Assembly (NCBI GenBank): GCA_026874595.1
Contig: CM049310.1
Location: forward strand, 38,391,558 to 38,455,557
Direction: 5' to 3'
Source of the DNA: Sipunculus nudus
Taxonomy: Eukaryota; Annelida; Sipuncula; Golfingiida; Sipunculidae
DNA length: 64,000 bases
Each line of letters opens with the position of its first letter. Position 1 is the first letter of the stretch. Shown piece after piece: positions 37,701 through 48,417 of this stretch. Made by a program: the position numbers and the translations under genes. Below the pieces are notes generated by a model. It had not been told where the DNA came from, did not search any database, and was given only the letters and a program-made list of their open reading frames with translations.

Positions 37701-39496
37701 AAAGAACATCAGCTTCTGCACAGGATTACAAGCTCTTTAATACTGTATATTGAATTTGACCAATAAATACTTCTCTAATGTTAGGGCCCAACTCATGATT
37801 TTATGATTTTTGACAAAATGTTCGTAAACTTTGTAAGCAATCATAAGCTGCCATCCCTTTGAATAAGAAAATTATCACATCAATTACGTCAATCAAAACT
37901 GAATACAAAATAATTTGACATTATTGAATGATGGATCTTGTACAACACAACTGAGATGTTCAGTCATTCAAATAAGGGATTAATAAAGTCAGGCAAATAT
38001 GGTCTGAGAAGGGACAGGATTGTGGGAGGGGGGAGTAGGGGCCTAGGGGACTGCATGGTGATACGAATCTCAGAAGACTCTTAGGCACTTGTTACGTTGA
38101 ATGCAGTCATCCCATTTGTTTCTGGACATTCAAATTTCTGCATATTTAAATGTAACCATGAAGATATATACAACTCTTTTGGATAGGAACTATTTATCAG
38201 GTTATGTTTTGGTGTAACAACTAAAAAACGCACAGACTTAACACAGCTGAGTAATTCTCTGTTTACTTGAGCTGTAGAAATCTTTCTGTGTGTGTTATTC
38301 TTCTGGCTGTCCAGCTGGCTATTTGTTGGGGGAACATAGTTCATAACTTGCTGGGAAAGATTGGTAGACATGGTTGGTGAAGTTAGAAAAGCTAGTCTTA
38401 AGTGGTAAAACTGTAATTTTGACATGCAACCTGTGTCATCTTGGTTTTAATATACAAGTTAAATGGCAGCCTCATGTGCAGTTAAAAAAAATGGTGATAA
38501 ATAAACCTGTAAACACTTGGGGATGAGACACAAAAGTATTCTGAGAGAGTCGGATGGCAAGGGACTTGAATTGGCAAAGTTTAGGATGGAATAACACTTT
38601 ATTTTGGACCACACCCAAATCCTCAAATTAAAGTAATTTTGATTTCTATATCTGTATATATCATGAATGAACTCTATCAGTTATCTAAACTTGCTTTTCC
38701 AGCCTAATTTGTCCCGGGAAGAAGTTTTACGGCACACCCTGCGCCTGATGTGGTGGATTCATCATGTACTGCCAGCTGATAGGAAAGAAAAGATGATGAA
38801 ACAACTCAAGCCAAATGACCAGGTGATCATATAGGCATACACCAAGCACATGAAAATTCATACAGGTTCAAATGTCTGGATTCAGCCTCTTTTGGGTGTC
38901 ATTTTTTGTTGCACAAGTGAAATAAGGTGGAAAGCTGAGGCCTGTGAATCTTAGTTTTCTGGGTCAGGAAATGATTAATTGTAATATATATAATCAGGGC
39001 TTGTGATTGTTCAAACCGGTCCAACAGTTATTGTGAAACATTTACGAGGATTTATTTCATAGTAAGGTTATTTTATTTACATACATACATGAACTTTCAT
39101 TCCTACTGGTTGCATTATACCTGGTCTCCAACCTCTCTGCATGCCCTGTTCATGGTTCTCATGCCCTTAAAAGTCATGAATTGTGAAATTTTAAATTAAT
39201 AAAAAAGTCATGATTTTAAAAAGTCTTGAAAAAGTCATGAATTTTAAGAATGTCTGAAATTGTCAGAATGCCTGAATTATTCTTAAACCCAAGACTATGT
39301 TATTTTTCCTGAGTAAAGGAGACAGATGCAGTATTTATAAAAACTGATATTTTTGTTGCAGCATAGCCCAAGTGTTCACAAAGTGTACCAGCAGCTTGAA
39401 GAGCGGATTTCATCATACCAGCCAGCCACTCCTGAGGAACATCCAAAGATTGACTCTCCCCTGATGAATGTCCCTCCACCAGTACCTACATCATAG
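30832..39496 (+). CDS. NELFB: NELF-B (negative elongation factor subunit B / COBRA1), complete, 7 exons
   Basis: NELF-B is a helical-repeat scaffold of the nuclear NELF complex. It links the A/C and E subunits and, with DSIF, stabilises RNA polymerase II paused just after initiation. The coding join is 30832-31733, 32463-32565, 33025-33120, 35332-35436, 37273-37536, 38703-38822, 39362-39496, giving 574 codons plus stop; human NELFB has 580. All introns are GT-AG. Landmarks along the protein that match the human one include LPFLDLHG, EFHQSV, EVKRQIW, LFGDEVSPLL, LYDMVLQFLR, DPCHKFTWCLDACIRERFVD, DPFAIN, IDSQVFKEPK and FGD. The start is ATG 30832: translation further upstream opens only with GTG and meets an in-frame TAA at 30754, and this ATG has A at -3. 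Intron 1 is phase 2 and the others are phase 0. The gene is intact. Confidence 0.97.
31734..32462 (+). other. NELFB intron 1, with CTCF-like motif
   Basis: 729 bp. TGCCACCAGGGGGCAGCA at 32027-32044 closely fits the CTCF core consensus. Nothing else was seen. Confidence 0.6.
32463..32565 (+). CDS. NELFB: NELFB coding exon 2
   Basis: Acceptor TCTTTTTCAG, donor AGG/GTAATG. It completes the glycine codon and encodes 34 more residues, including DPFAIN and ETLPR. Confidence 0.96.
33025..33120 (+). CDS. NELFB: NELFB coding exon 3
   Basis: 32 codons from acceptor TTACTTTCAG to donor ATC/GTAGGT, phase 0 at both ends. It contains the highly conserved MIDSQVFKEPK. Confidence 0.95.
33474..33815 (-). 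repeat. GGTCA-type tandem repeat in NELFB intron 3
   Basis: About two and a half degenerate units with ACCTT...AAGGTCA and AATAACTTGAAAAGA phrases, spaced about 150-160 bp. Related in style to family 3 but not clearly the same unit. Confidence 0.65.
33995..35146 (+). mobile_element. Tandem-array Helitron/HINE-like element, copy C (in NELFB intron 3)
   Basis: The most complete plus-strand copy. The 5' end TGTATCTGCC is followed by a degenerate form of the GTATCCGC/GCGGATAC hairpin. Then come units with GGTGGCGCCACC or variants at about 34303, 34446, 34580, 34716, 34844 and 34987, then GGCGGATACACGTAG and the terminus TATTCTAG (CTAG 35143-35146) followed by TT. The 3' hairpin is decayed relative to copies A and B. 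It belongs to the intron and does not interrupt any exon. Confidence 0.85.
35332..35436 (+). CDS. NELFB: NELFB coding exon 4
   Basis: 35 codons between acceptor ATTTACAG and canonical donor AGG/GTAAGA, phase 0 at both ends. RFLP and MVDD match the human RFLPM..LVDD region. Confidence 0.94.
35515..36075. repeat. 28-bp minisatellite in NELFB intron 4
   Basis: About 20 tandem copies of a unit like CCCTCCACCAATAAACC followed by AAGCTAACAAG. The leucine/glycine-rich minus-strand frame at 35829-36035 is a product of the repeat. Confidence 0.93.
36641..37090 (+). mobile_element. tRNA-derived SINE (copy 3) with 14-bp duplications, in NELFB intron 4
   Basis: AAGTATTCTTGGGG (36641-36654) and AAGTATGCTTGGGG (37077-37090) differ at one base and flank a 422-bp element. 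The plus strand reads a tRNA-like head (GGCTAGGGGTAAGAGC; GATCATGAGTTAGAATC), then the body shared with copies 1 and 2 (GTGTGATACTGCCCTGTCA), and an A-rich tail. The minus-strand frame 36541-36855 is a shadow. Confidence 0.93.
37273..37536 (+). CDS. NELFB: NELFB coding exon 5
   Basis: 88 codons between acceptor GTGTTTCAG and donor GTT/GTAAGT, phase 0 at both ends. VYYILQVSRQK, FGD and FCSIVLDRFF align with the human C-terminal half. Confidence 0.94.
37537..39361 (+). other. NELFB introns 5 and 6 (around exon 6)
   Basis: Nothing but the 120-bp exon 6 was recognised in this stretch. The minus-strand 114-codon frame at 38081-38425 has no known domain and no supporting splice sites. Confidence 0.5.
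38703..38822 (+). CDS. NELFB: NELFB coding exon 6
   Basis: 40 codons between acceptor CTTTTCCAG and donor CAG/GTGATC, phase 0 at both ends. REEVLRHTLRLMWWIHH aligns with human KENVHRHALRLLIHLH. Confidence 0.93.
39362..39496 (+). CDS. NELFB: NELFB coding exon 7 and stop
   Basis: 44 codons and TAG (39494-39496), from acceptor TTTGTTGCAG. The tail is proline-rich (PPPVPTS at the end), as in the human protein. Confidence 0.93.
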   Translation, partial: HSPSVHKVYQQLEERISSYQPATPEEHPKIDSPLMNVPPPVPTS

Positions 39497-40362
39497 ATAC
39501 CAGCAGATTAAGAAGCTGTCTTATATAACTGGCCTGCCATTCCGAGGAACATCCATAATCGACTGTCCTCCACGTCTGTGTCCCAGGACTGTTACTTGCA
39601 ACAGGAGACTTTCATAAAAAATGTTGGACAGGGAATTGCATTAAAGGACTTCAATCATAAGTGTTCATGCTAAAATTCTGCCTGCAGTACATCTTTGATT
39701 TAAATTCATCTTAAGGCATTTGTTGAGGACCACATTTCTTTAAGATACTGCCATGTTATAATGGTGGATTTATTGTCTGACATTTTGTTTGCTGTGAGAA
39801 TTCAGACTCAACTATTCTCAGTACTGTTAATGTATAATTAAATGCAGATAGCTTTTACTAAGGAGTACATGCAAGTGGTAAACAACAATTTCTGTCCAGT
39901 AAGGAAATTTCAAAAACAATTTTATACACGTCAATTTCAACCTAAAACAACAATGCAGTTGAATATTCCCCCACCCAGTGTGTGCTGCCATCTTCTGGCA
40001 ATTCTGTAAATTAAGTCACTGACCACTATGAAGTTCACACATTCACTCAACTTTTGACCACCATGAAGTTCACACATTCACACAACCTTTTTCTGAGAGA
40101 AAATGTGGGATTTTGATTACTTTTGAAGAGTTAATGTGATGTTGAATGGTTTTGTTTTGATAGAACTTAGAAGATATGTATTTTTCGGGATAAAGACCTT
40201 TTTTATTGATTCAAGGAGAAGTTATATGAAATACAATTTTGTAAATATATGTAACCACTATCAAGAAGCTTGTTTCTTTGCATGTTGTTGTCTGTAGACA
40301 CGTTTTTGTACTCAGACTACTGCATGTCAAGTTTTACTAATCACTATCAAATATCAGTAAAG

Positions 40363-40587
40363 TGCATAGGGTGATGAGCTGTCACTCAAAACGAAATGAA
40401 GAACATTGGCTTTGTGTATTCCTCGCTTGGCTGGTAAACCGTTTTGTCTTCTAGCACAGGGTCTCATCTGATTGGACCAAAATACAGTGCTTCCCTCTGG
40501 TGTAGAGATTTAGGATACAAGGTTATAACAAAAAGCACTTATGATATAGGTAGTTGGCCTATGGGTAAAGTGCTGTGTAAAGAGTGT
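40363..40587 (+). mobile_element. Dispersed repeat (family 6), copy in NELFB 3' region
   Basis: Homologous over its length with 54591-54803: shared blocks GATGAGCTGTCACTCAAAA, GGTCTCATCTGATTGGAC, CAGTGCT.CCCTCTGGTG, GGATACAAGGT, ATGATATAGGTAGT and GTAAAGTGC. No coding capacity. The related copy has ACGCT/AGCGT-type ends; here they are decayed. Confidence 0.85.
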
Positions 40588-41490
40588 AAGAAGTGATTTG
40601 TCTTAAGATCTTTATTGATATAGATCAGGATCACTTATAAGGTAACAGAATTTAAGTGATATTCCAAGAGCAAAATCATGTGGCAAATAGTGGACTCAGG
40701 TGCTGTGTCCACCCTTAGTACTTAGATTATATATATTTAAACAGGTTAGAGATAGATATACAGGCCATATCAGTAGCTGTGGAGGTAACTGCAGAATTAG
40801 GTATTACTCTGTTTACATAACAAAGTACTCAAGTTCATAATTTTACACTCACAGTTTGTGATATTTACTCAGACTCAAGGACTCCTTTGAACACTGGATT
40901 CAGCTATCCTAAAACTGTTTTTACTTGAAAAACATCTTGTTTGTTCATGTTAAGAAATGTACCTTGTGTGTATATATATATAAAGAAATGTATCGGATAT
41001 AGGGTAGAAACGTATTAAAGAATTATGTTTATTATATTTAAGAGTTTTAGTAGTTTTTTTCGAAAACCAAGCCTGTGTCACATATTTTGTCACAGACTAC
41101 ACAAAAGATGAAGACATCTTTTACTACTTAATAATATGCACATATTTTTTTTTGTTATGTAATTCAGATATGCCTATTTCAACTGACATAGCATATTTAC
41201 AGTTGACATGCATGGACCATGAACACATACAATAAATGCAAATATCAGGATTAAGGTAGTTCCTTAATAATAACTAACATTTTACATTTACCTTTCTGGA
41301 AATTCTATCCTCTGGTTTAACAGGACATTCATATGCCAGAGCATATGTATTTCACCATTGTCTAAATTGGGATATTGAAATCTTGTCAGATAATTATGTA
41401 AAGTTCTGATCAAAACATTTATGGTAGCAGTTCAACATAGTCATCTAGAGAAATTCAAATCACAAGGCTTATATTCTGTAGAGAAATTAT

Positions 41491-41496
41491 TTTATT
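41491..41496 (-). promoter_or_regulatory. Candidate PTRHD1 polyadenylation signal
   Basis: TTTATT on the plus strand is AATAAA on the minus strand, about 200 nt past the PTRHD1 stop codon. It lies just beyond the distal NELFB hexamer on the opposite strand, so the two transcripts would overlap tail to tail. Confidence 0.45.
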
Positions 41497-41693
41497 AATC
41501 ACTTCTTTGTTAACCATTGTATGCACAATTAATATGGGTACAACATGCATTGTAATAAAGTGGGGACATAAAATATAATACAGAAATTGTCTTTCACGTC
41601 ACATGATGGAAATGGCCTTTTGAGATTCATGCACTCAGTCACGTCCAAGGCATTTCAAAAGTTTTAAAATCAGTCCGTAATTTTTTCTCAGTT

Positions 41694-41864
41694 TCATTTA
41701 AATAATTTGAATTTTTTAAAGTATTTTTGTATTTCTTCTTTTGGGTAAGGCTTGGTTGCTATACAGGTAGGTATATTTTCAGGTTGTTCTATCCATAATT
41801 TGTGATCTATGTTGTTTTCCACCAAGGCCTTTGCAGTTGTTGCCAAGCTTTCTTCATCTTTTGC
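41694..41864 (-). CDS. PTRHD1: PTRHD1 exon 2 and stop
   Basis: 56 codons and TGA (41696-41694), entering from CAG at 41867-41865. It encodes the conserved [12 protein letters not shown] and KPYPKEE segments. Confidence 0.95.
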   Translation of the reverse strand, partial: AKDEESLATTAKALVENNIDHKLWIEQPENIPTCIATKPYPKEEIQKYFKKFKLFK

Positions 41865-43148
41865 CTGAAAATAAAAGAAGAGAATTAAAAAAATATATAT
41901 ATTTTTTTAAATTGCAAGCTCTATTTTGTTGATGAGTGCTTGTGTATTTGTAAGATCTGTTATGAGACAAAAATGACATGAAGTACTTCTTTTGAAACTG
42001 TCCTGACTGGCATGATCAAAATTTGATTAGTGAAACTTAAAAAATTTTGATCCACTGTGATAGTATTTACCTGTGAAAGACTTAATAATGCCGACTTACC
42101 ATAAAATCATTTTTTATCTGCAAGAAAGCTCAGGGCACTGTGTCTACTTGGTTATATGATTGCAGCTCTATTCTTTTTAGCCGAGATGACATTGCTATAG
42201 CAATGGGTCTTTCTCTGTCATTTCTGTTCATTAACAAGGCACAAAACATAACCATCTGACCTAGAAAACTCTTGCTTAAGATTCTGATAGGTCCTTTGGG
42301 AAAATCACATTACAAACCAGAAATTAAGTCACAGAGACCAATATTTTATCAGCTACTAAGCAAAAACATGACAGAAAACACACAGAGGTATACAGTTTGG
42401 TACCTGGGTCTATGTTCAATCCAATTCTATTAAATGCAAAATTGTTCAACAAAGTTCAAAGATTCATGTATAATACATTTCTTTTAGGTTGCCAATTAAG
42501 TCATATTCTCATGTCTGCATCTACCAAGAAGTGATTCCAAAAGTGGCAAAACAGGCATGTATTTCCAGTAGTTCATCAAAATTAGTAATTTATAGAAATT
42601 TGCCAAAAAATACCAGCATATCCTTCTTCCCTGTTCTGAAATATAATATATATGAATAAAAATTCTTTAAATGATAAAAGTTGAAAAATATGGGAAAATG
42701 TCCATACCTTGAAAAGTTTAAAAGGTATAAATTTGTTATAAAAAAGTTTTAAAAAGTATGAACTGTATAAAGCATTGTTCAAATATTAGTTTAAAATATA
42801 TAGGTATTCTATACGAGCCCCAATTTACAAAGGATTGATTTTGCAACTCTTGGGCCAAGTATTCGGTGTTGACAGATTATTCCTACGAATGACATACTGA
42901 AAAGGGCGGGGCTAATAGGCTAAGATTAGAATTGTCTGGGCGATAAATGATGAAATTACCTCTAAGACGACTTTGTGCATTCTGTCAAGATCTGCTACAT
43001 AAACTTTTGTGTTTTCGTCATCATGAAATAAATGGATGACTGCTGAACATGCGTGGCAAGCTTGTGCAATGACCGCCCCTACTGGCCACTTAAGCGCATG
43101 CATCAAATCGCCTCTGACAACCACGTACTGGACCATGGGCGCTGCCAT
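41694..43148 (-). CDS. PTRHD1: PTRHD1 (peptidyl-tRNA hydrolase domain-containing 1), complete, 2 exons
   Basis: A small protein of the PTH2 peptidyl-tRNA hydrolase fold; its cellular role is not firmly established. The join, on the minus strand, is 43148-42960 and 41864-41694: 63 + 56 residues and a TGA, 119 aa (human PTRHD1 has 140, with a longer N-terminus). Landmarks: [10 protein letters not shown] at residues 6-15, [13 protein letters not shown] at 21-33 (the PTH2 AQ..HA motif; the usual GK lysine of that loop is absent, as in human PTRHD1), RMHKVVLE at the exon end, then [14 protein letters not shown] and [19 protein letters not shown] at the C-terminus. The intron is phase 0, with donor GAG/GTAATT and acceptor TTTTCAG/GC. 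The start codon overlaps an AAGATGGC (YY1-like) sequence. The gene looks intact. Confidence 0.96.
41865..42959 (-). other. PTRHD1 intron
   Basis: 1,095 bp; only AT-rich sequence was seen. The short minus-strand frame at 42582-42782 has no domain. Confidence 0.6.
42960..43148 (-). CDS. PTRHD1: PTRHD1 exon 1
   Basis: 63 codons from ATG at 43148-43146 to GAG/GTAATT. Holds the AQACHA motif. Confidence 0.95.
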
Positions 43149-43347
43149 CTTGATGATATCGCAGAGAGTTCACACCTGCTAAGTGATTGGGTAAAATAAC
43201 TCCCATGTTTACGTGACGTAACGCACAGTACACAAGTGTTGACATCTCGTAGTGCTTGGTCGGATGACAGGCCTGAATGATGTGATATACTTACTTCATT
43301 TGGATACTAAATAGTAATTACAGAAGACCAAAGTTAGCAAAATAAAG
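43149..43347. promoter_or_regulatory. Probable bidirectional promoter PTRHD1/CENPO
   Basis: Between the PTRHD1 start and a plus-strand donor AAAG/GTAAGT (exon end 43347) there is an ATTGG (inverted CCAAT box, 43186-43190) and a near-palindrome TTACGTGACGTAA (43209-43221) containing the CREB/ATF-like TGACGTAA. There is no TATA box. I infer a divergent promoter whose plus-strand transcript starts with a non-coding exon ending at 43347. A second small candidate exon (after CACTTCAG, ending before GTAAGT at 43475) follows. Confidence 0.5.
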
Positions 43348-43349
43348 GT

Positions 43350-44990
43350 AAGTATTTCCTTTTATAAAGTTTGGTGTCAAGAAATGTTACTTGAGTCATT
43401 TATATACATCCTTGGACTGTCCCTTCAGCACATTTTCTGTTTCTCTTTAAACCACTTCAGTGGGCAGTAAGCAGGTAAGTGTAAGTTTAACAGGGGCCAC
43501 CTGTGTCTTTTGCCACAGTCAGTGCATATTCATAATTCAGGAAGTTTCTTTGCGAGAACATATCGTCCTTCATACAATTTACTGTACAATATGTTACATT
43601 GGTAGCACGAGTATTTGAAGATATGCTGTATTTTGGATGAAACTTGGGGACATTTCTGTTTTTTGACCAACTGTAAAAATTAATGATAAAACTAGAAATA
43701 ATTATGATTTATATTAATAACAAATAATGGAATTGTTTTATTTTTTTTTACAGTGAGTTAAAAATACATCTTTTACTCTAAATGAATATTAAAAAATACA
43801 TTTTAATAACTAACACCAATTGCTCACTGGCCTGGCACTCTTCATGGGTATAGGGCTGTATGCCAGCAGGGTGTAAGCAAAATATAACAACATTGGCTCC
43901 AGGATGGTCCTCACTGACCTAGTGGGTGACATGTTCTTATTTTGCTGGAGAAGGTAACATGGCTACCATAAAAGTCTTGATGATTGAGTGGAAACAGAGC
44001 CTGAGGTCATATAACCTTTTTATTTACTAAGACTACACATCTTTAAGAATTTCAGAACAATAGAATTTACCCTATTTATTAGTTTTTTTGTTAAATAAAC
44101 ATACATGTCTGTCATATTTATGAATATCAATGTCTACTTAAAAATAAACTAACAGTAAAACGAGCAACCATGCAAAAAATATATTAATATCAAATAATGG
44201 AATTATTCTATGAATATATTTTACTTTAAAGAAGCGATATGTATTTTAAATAGATTTAAGGCTTTTTATTTTTGTTTGGAACTTTTGGTTTCATGTATGT
44301 ACATGCAGGGGTTGAAATCTTAAGGGGCCTTCAGGCATGATGCCCATATTTTTGGGTGTGGCCATAACATTTCTAATACTAACAGGCCTGAGTGGCCTGT
44401 CGAAAATCCACCCCACATGCAAAGCCTCAGGCCAGTAAGTGTAAAAGATTTCCATTGTATCATGCTGAGGGTTTCAGCGACCCCAAAAAAGTGGCTGTTA
44501 AATGTCATTTTCTTCCAGAGGAACATCTAAAAACACCCTCATTTTACCACCTAATTTGTATGGGATTCATTTTCGATCAATTCCTGTTGCACTTGTGTGC
44601 ACAATTAAACTCTTACATTGAAGGATGGCAACACCTAACTCAGGGAGTGAAAAACGTTTACAGACACCATTCATGTAGGACTTGCTTCACTCGAGTCCAG
44701 ACATGGACTCAAGTCCAGACTGGACTCACTGGTGTCCACCTTTTAGGGACTCTACTTTGACTTGAGGGTCTTGGATTTTAACTTGTACTCAGACATAGGG
44801 ACTCAAGAAATCTGTCCAAGTCCATCCTGAGTCCAATAGCAAAAATATTTTTCATATATTATGAAGACTTATGTATATGTATGTGCGAACTGCTTACAGT
44901 ATCAGACTTGCACTTGACTCAAATGGTGTGGACTCTGCTACATTGCTGACAGAGTTAGGCAGACAGAAAGAGACGCATAAAGGTGATATA
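43350..44990. other. Intron-like region downstream of the divergent promoter
   Basis: 44690-44830 carries repeated GACTCAAGTCCAGAC phrases. A possible short exon lies at about 44900-44981, after CTTACAG and before GTGATA; it would encode ...LLTELGRQKETHK, a coiled-coil-like start that could belong to CENP-O. This is weak. Nothing else was recognised. Confidence 0.3.
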
Positions 44991-45001
44991 TATTATATAT
45001 A

Positions 45002-45932
45002 TGTCAAGGCCCAGATTAGAATCTGGTCCAATTTAAAACTGGGCCAGCCCAGATTAAGATTTTGATCTGGACCAGCCCAGATCAAAATTTTAATCTGGGC
45101 CAGACCAGTTTTAAACTGGGCCAGCCCAGATTAAAATTTTGATCTGGGCCAGTCCAGATTACAATCCTGTATTGAAGACTTTAGGATTGAAATCTGGTCT
45201 GGACTGTTTTTAAACTGGGCCAGCCTAGATCAGAATCATAATCTACACTTAGGCTGGCTTCGGTTACACTATATTAATCTAGCTGGCCTTTAATCAATTC
45301 AAAGAATTTGCAAAATATTGTGAGTCCATAATAATTAATATCTTATCAATTTATTCCATATTCTGTTAAAATGCCCATGGATGGACCCCTGCCATATTTA
45401 TGTTGTTGTTTAACCTCTTATGTGAAATGACTAATATATAATTGATAAAATGATCATGTTAAACATTGGTATTTTACAGCTAAATCTACAAATATAACTT
45501 GCAGGACATTTGCATTAATTCAACAAACCAGAACAAACTTCAATAAATAATTATTAATATATTTTGACTAATGTCAAGCTTGTTATCCAAGACCTGTCAA
45601 TTCATAATTACCAAGGTTGGGGTCTTTGGTCTGTCATCTTTCTGTCCAGCCACCCATAAGAAAATTTTGCACATATAGTAATGCTGGACCTTGAACTTAT
45701 AACTAAAAATTCAGGAAGGAAGGCCCTTGAAAAATCTATTTAAGATGATAAAAGCAAGCCAGATTCTGTTAAGGATTCTGATCTGGGCTGGCCCAGTTTA
45801 AAATCAGTCCCGACCAGATTTCAATCCTGAAGTCTAAACCTCAGGATTGTAATCTTCACCGGTCCAGATCAAAATTTTAATCTGGGCTGGCCGGGTTTTA
45901 AATTGGGCCAGATTCTAATCTAGGCCTCAACA
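45002..45932. mobile_element. Foldback element with long terminal inverted repeats
   Basis: The left arm 45002-45241 and the right arm 45769-45932 are imperfect reverse complements. The ends read TGTCAAGGCCC and GGCCTCAACA. The left arm has an extra duplicated segment. Within each arm, GATCTGGGCCAGCCCAGAT-type phrases are themselves palindromic, so the arms contain nested hairpins. The insertion lies in a TATATA tract on both sides. No transposase is encoded in the 530-bp spacer. Confidence 0.88.
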
Positions 45933-45939
45933 TATATAT

Positions 45940-47100
45940 TGATTTAGTTTGACACATATTAATAAGTTTTTTTGCATGATCACAAGAATAAATTTGTGTC
46001 ACACAATTACAAACATTAGTGTACTGTAAGTATAAATTATTAAAAACCTCTTCTTATATCTGTATCTGCCTGTGACCAGGGAGGATATGAAAGCTTGTGT
46101 ACAGGTGTCTCTGCAGTCTACCTACTGTATATTTTTCAAGCACCATGTTGCTCACCTGGGTCTAGCATGACTGTAACTCAAAATTCTTTATTATATTGTT
46201 TATACATTTTTGGAAATACATTGGTTTCAGTATGTTGATTAAGTGCACAAAGTTCATTCATGAATCATGCAAATGTAGTATATTTATAAAAGATATAACT
46301 TTATACAAAATATGAAAAACGAATGAATAAAAACAAAAGTATATCCTTGTTGCATGATGATATGGAGTACCCCATACTCTAGAATATTTATGAGGCCAAT
46401 TAGCATCAGTCACTTATCTAATTGTGCAAACTGGTGTGTGTATATGTACTATGTGTATGTATGGTTACCAGTGGCTTTTAACTTGAACTGAATCATGCAT
46501 GTCATGAAGAAGGTCTGCAATTAGTTGGACAACACAAAGGCCTTGACACCTTTCTCTAGGCAACATTTCAGTTATAGATTCAATTATGTTACATGAATTA
46601 TCACAGTGAATAGTTTTCTTTCAGTTTATAGACCAAACTTTGCTCTTCACAATATGATGTTATGTAAATGTCACTGTGGAATTAACTTGTTGAACATATC
46701 TTTGACTTTAACTACATTACAGGTTACAAATACTTATACTTATATTTGGCCTAATTACATTCAGTAGAAATGTAATCAATTTATGGTTTTTCTGTTGCCC
46801 TTGACCTGAATATGGGACTGTTTATTAACACATTAAAGCTGATGTCTTGTATTGATGTCTAGTTTATTTTCCATGGTCCATTTTTAGTCCAGCCTACAAT
46901 ATAAACTGCTTCAAAGTTAATTAAACATTTTGAGTTACTGTGTGAAACTAAAAGCATTTATACCTAGTTTGAAATCTTATTTGAAAAAGTTTTCTAACTC
47001 TGTGTTGGAGCAGTATAAATGTATATTATTAATTATTACATTTATGTTTTGGTTATTCATTTGAATTAATTAAATTCATTTCAAATATTTTTACTTTAAC
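45940..47100. other. No feature seen
   Basis: AT-rich. A 46080-46250 plus-strand frame is open for about 60 codons after a CCAG but matches nothing I know. Confidence 0.4.
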
Positions 47101-47104
47101 TATA

Positions 47105-48417
47105 ACAATAACTATTTATTTCATATAGCGCAATTTTTACACATATGTTTTAAATGCGCTTTACAACTAAACATCATAATTAAAAATAGAACCACATTTT
47201 TACAAAATTATCAGTTACACTCAAAAGTTAAAATAGTTATATCGGTAAAAATAGGATAAAATATTTAGGTATAGTATTTTCTAAAAAGGTAAGTTTTAAT
47301 GTCCTTCTTAAATTGTTCAAAATGTGATATTGCTTTCAGTTCATCTGGAATGCTATTCCATAGCTCTGGACCACAAACACTGAAAGATTGCGAAGCAGAT
47401 GTTTTCCCTTTTGAAGAGGGTACTACAAGCCTTCTTACACACCTGTCAGATCTAAGCCCTAATCTGCCTTGTTTCTGTACCTCTATCAATTTCTTAAGGT
47501 AGTCTGGTGTGGAGCCTTCTAAACATTTGAAAACAACGGTCAAGACTTTACGTTCTATGTTAGCACAAATAGGTAACCAGTGTAATGCCCTACGAGCTTC
47601 AGTTGCACTTTCATATTTTTCCTTGATTAATACTAATTTTGCTGCAATGTTTTGCATACTCAGTAGCTTTTTAATTGATCTTTCTGGTTGGCCAAATAAA
47701 ATTCCATTGCAATAGTCAAGGTGAGACAGGACTAGTCCAGGACCTAATATGTGAGTTGCTTCCATAGTGAGTATGGATCTGATTTGCTAACTCTGTGAAT
47801 ATTTTGCATTGCAGTTCTACATTTCAATGAAATGTGATGTTTGAAATTTAGCTGCTTGTCCATCCAAGCTCCCAAGTATTTAATAGTATCTGAAAGTTCA
47901 ACTGTTCTCCATTTACATTTAGCTGAGATGATGTGCACTTTAATAACTGTCATTTGTGATCAAACATAATGAATTCTGTCTTGGAACTATTCATTTTTAG
48001 TCTGTTTGAGTCCATCCACGTTTTAATGTCTTTCGCACAAGTTTCCAGATTTTCGGATGGTGGCTTTCTCTGCTTGACGATTGTTAGCACTGAGTGAACA
48101 CTTAATGGCATGGTCATCTGCATATCCATGAATTTGGATGTCTCCTGGAATAACTTCCTGTATATTGTACTGGCATATGCCAGGTAAAGGTTTGTTCCTG
48201 CACAACTTCCTTGGGGAACCGAAAAAGTAAGGTCCATATTCCTAAAAAAATTTCTCACCTATTTTAACTTTACATGATCAGGGTCTTAGGTAATGGTCAA
48301 ACCATTCCAGAACTTTTCCGTTTATTGTATAGCACTTCTAATAAATTGAGTGATCAACCGTGGTAAATTACTCACAGGTCTGTAATTTGAAGATATTAAT
48401 TCAAGACCAGTTTTTAG
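47105..48417 (-). pseudogene. LINE reverse transcriptase, 3' part (broken)
   Basis: Minus-strand remnants of a CR1/L2-type non-LTR retrotransposon. From the 5' side: NYRPVSNL (48300s), then FSVPQG, YADD (the catalytic motif, in a neighbouring frame at about 48120), RLKMNSSKTEF, TIKYLGAWMDK, LDYCNGILFGQP, LHWLPI and ELWNSIPDELK ending near 47265. A GCGCTTTACAAC-like tail follows to about 47105. At least one frameshift (around 48130) and several stops interrupt it, so it is dead. It continues upstream beyond the inserted element at 48415-50650. Confidence 0.92.

Larger units (their letters stand above)
39497..41575 (+). other. NELFB 3' untranslated region (inferred)
   Basis: Two AATAAA hexamers are candidates for the polyadenylation signal: 41231-41236 and 41554-41559. 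If either is used, the 3' UTR is about 1.8-2.1 kb. It contains a dispersed-repeat copy (40363-40587) and two CTCF-like motifs. Confidence 0.5.

Noticed and set aside
48023-48205. YADD-containing frame as an active reverse transcriptase
   Set aside because: The catalytic motif sits in a different frame from the flanking domains and other stops and a large insertion break the protein; it is a dead LINE.
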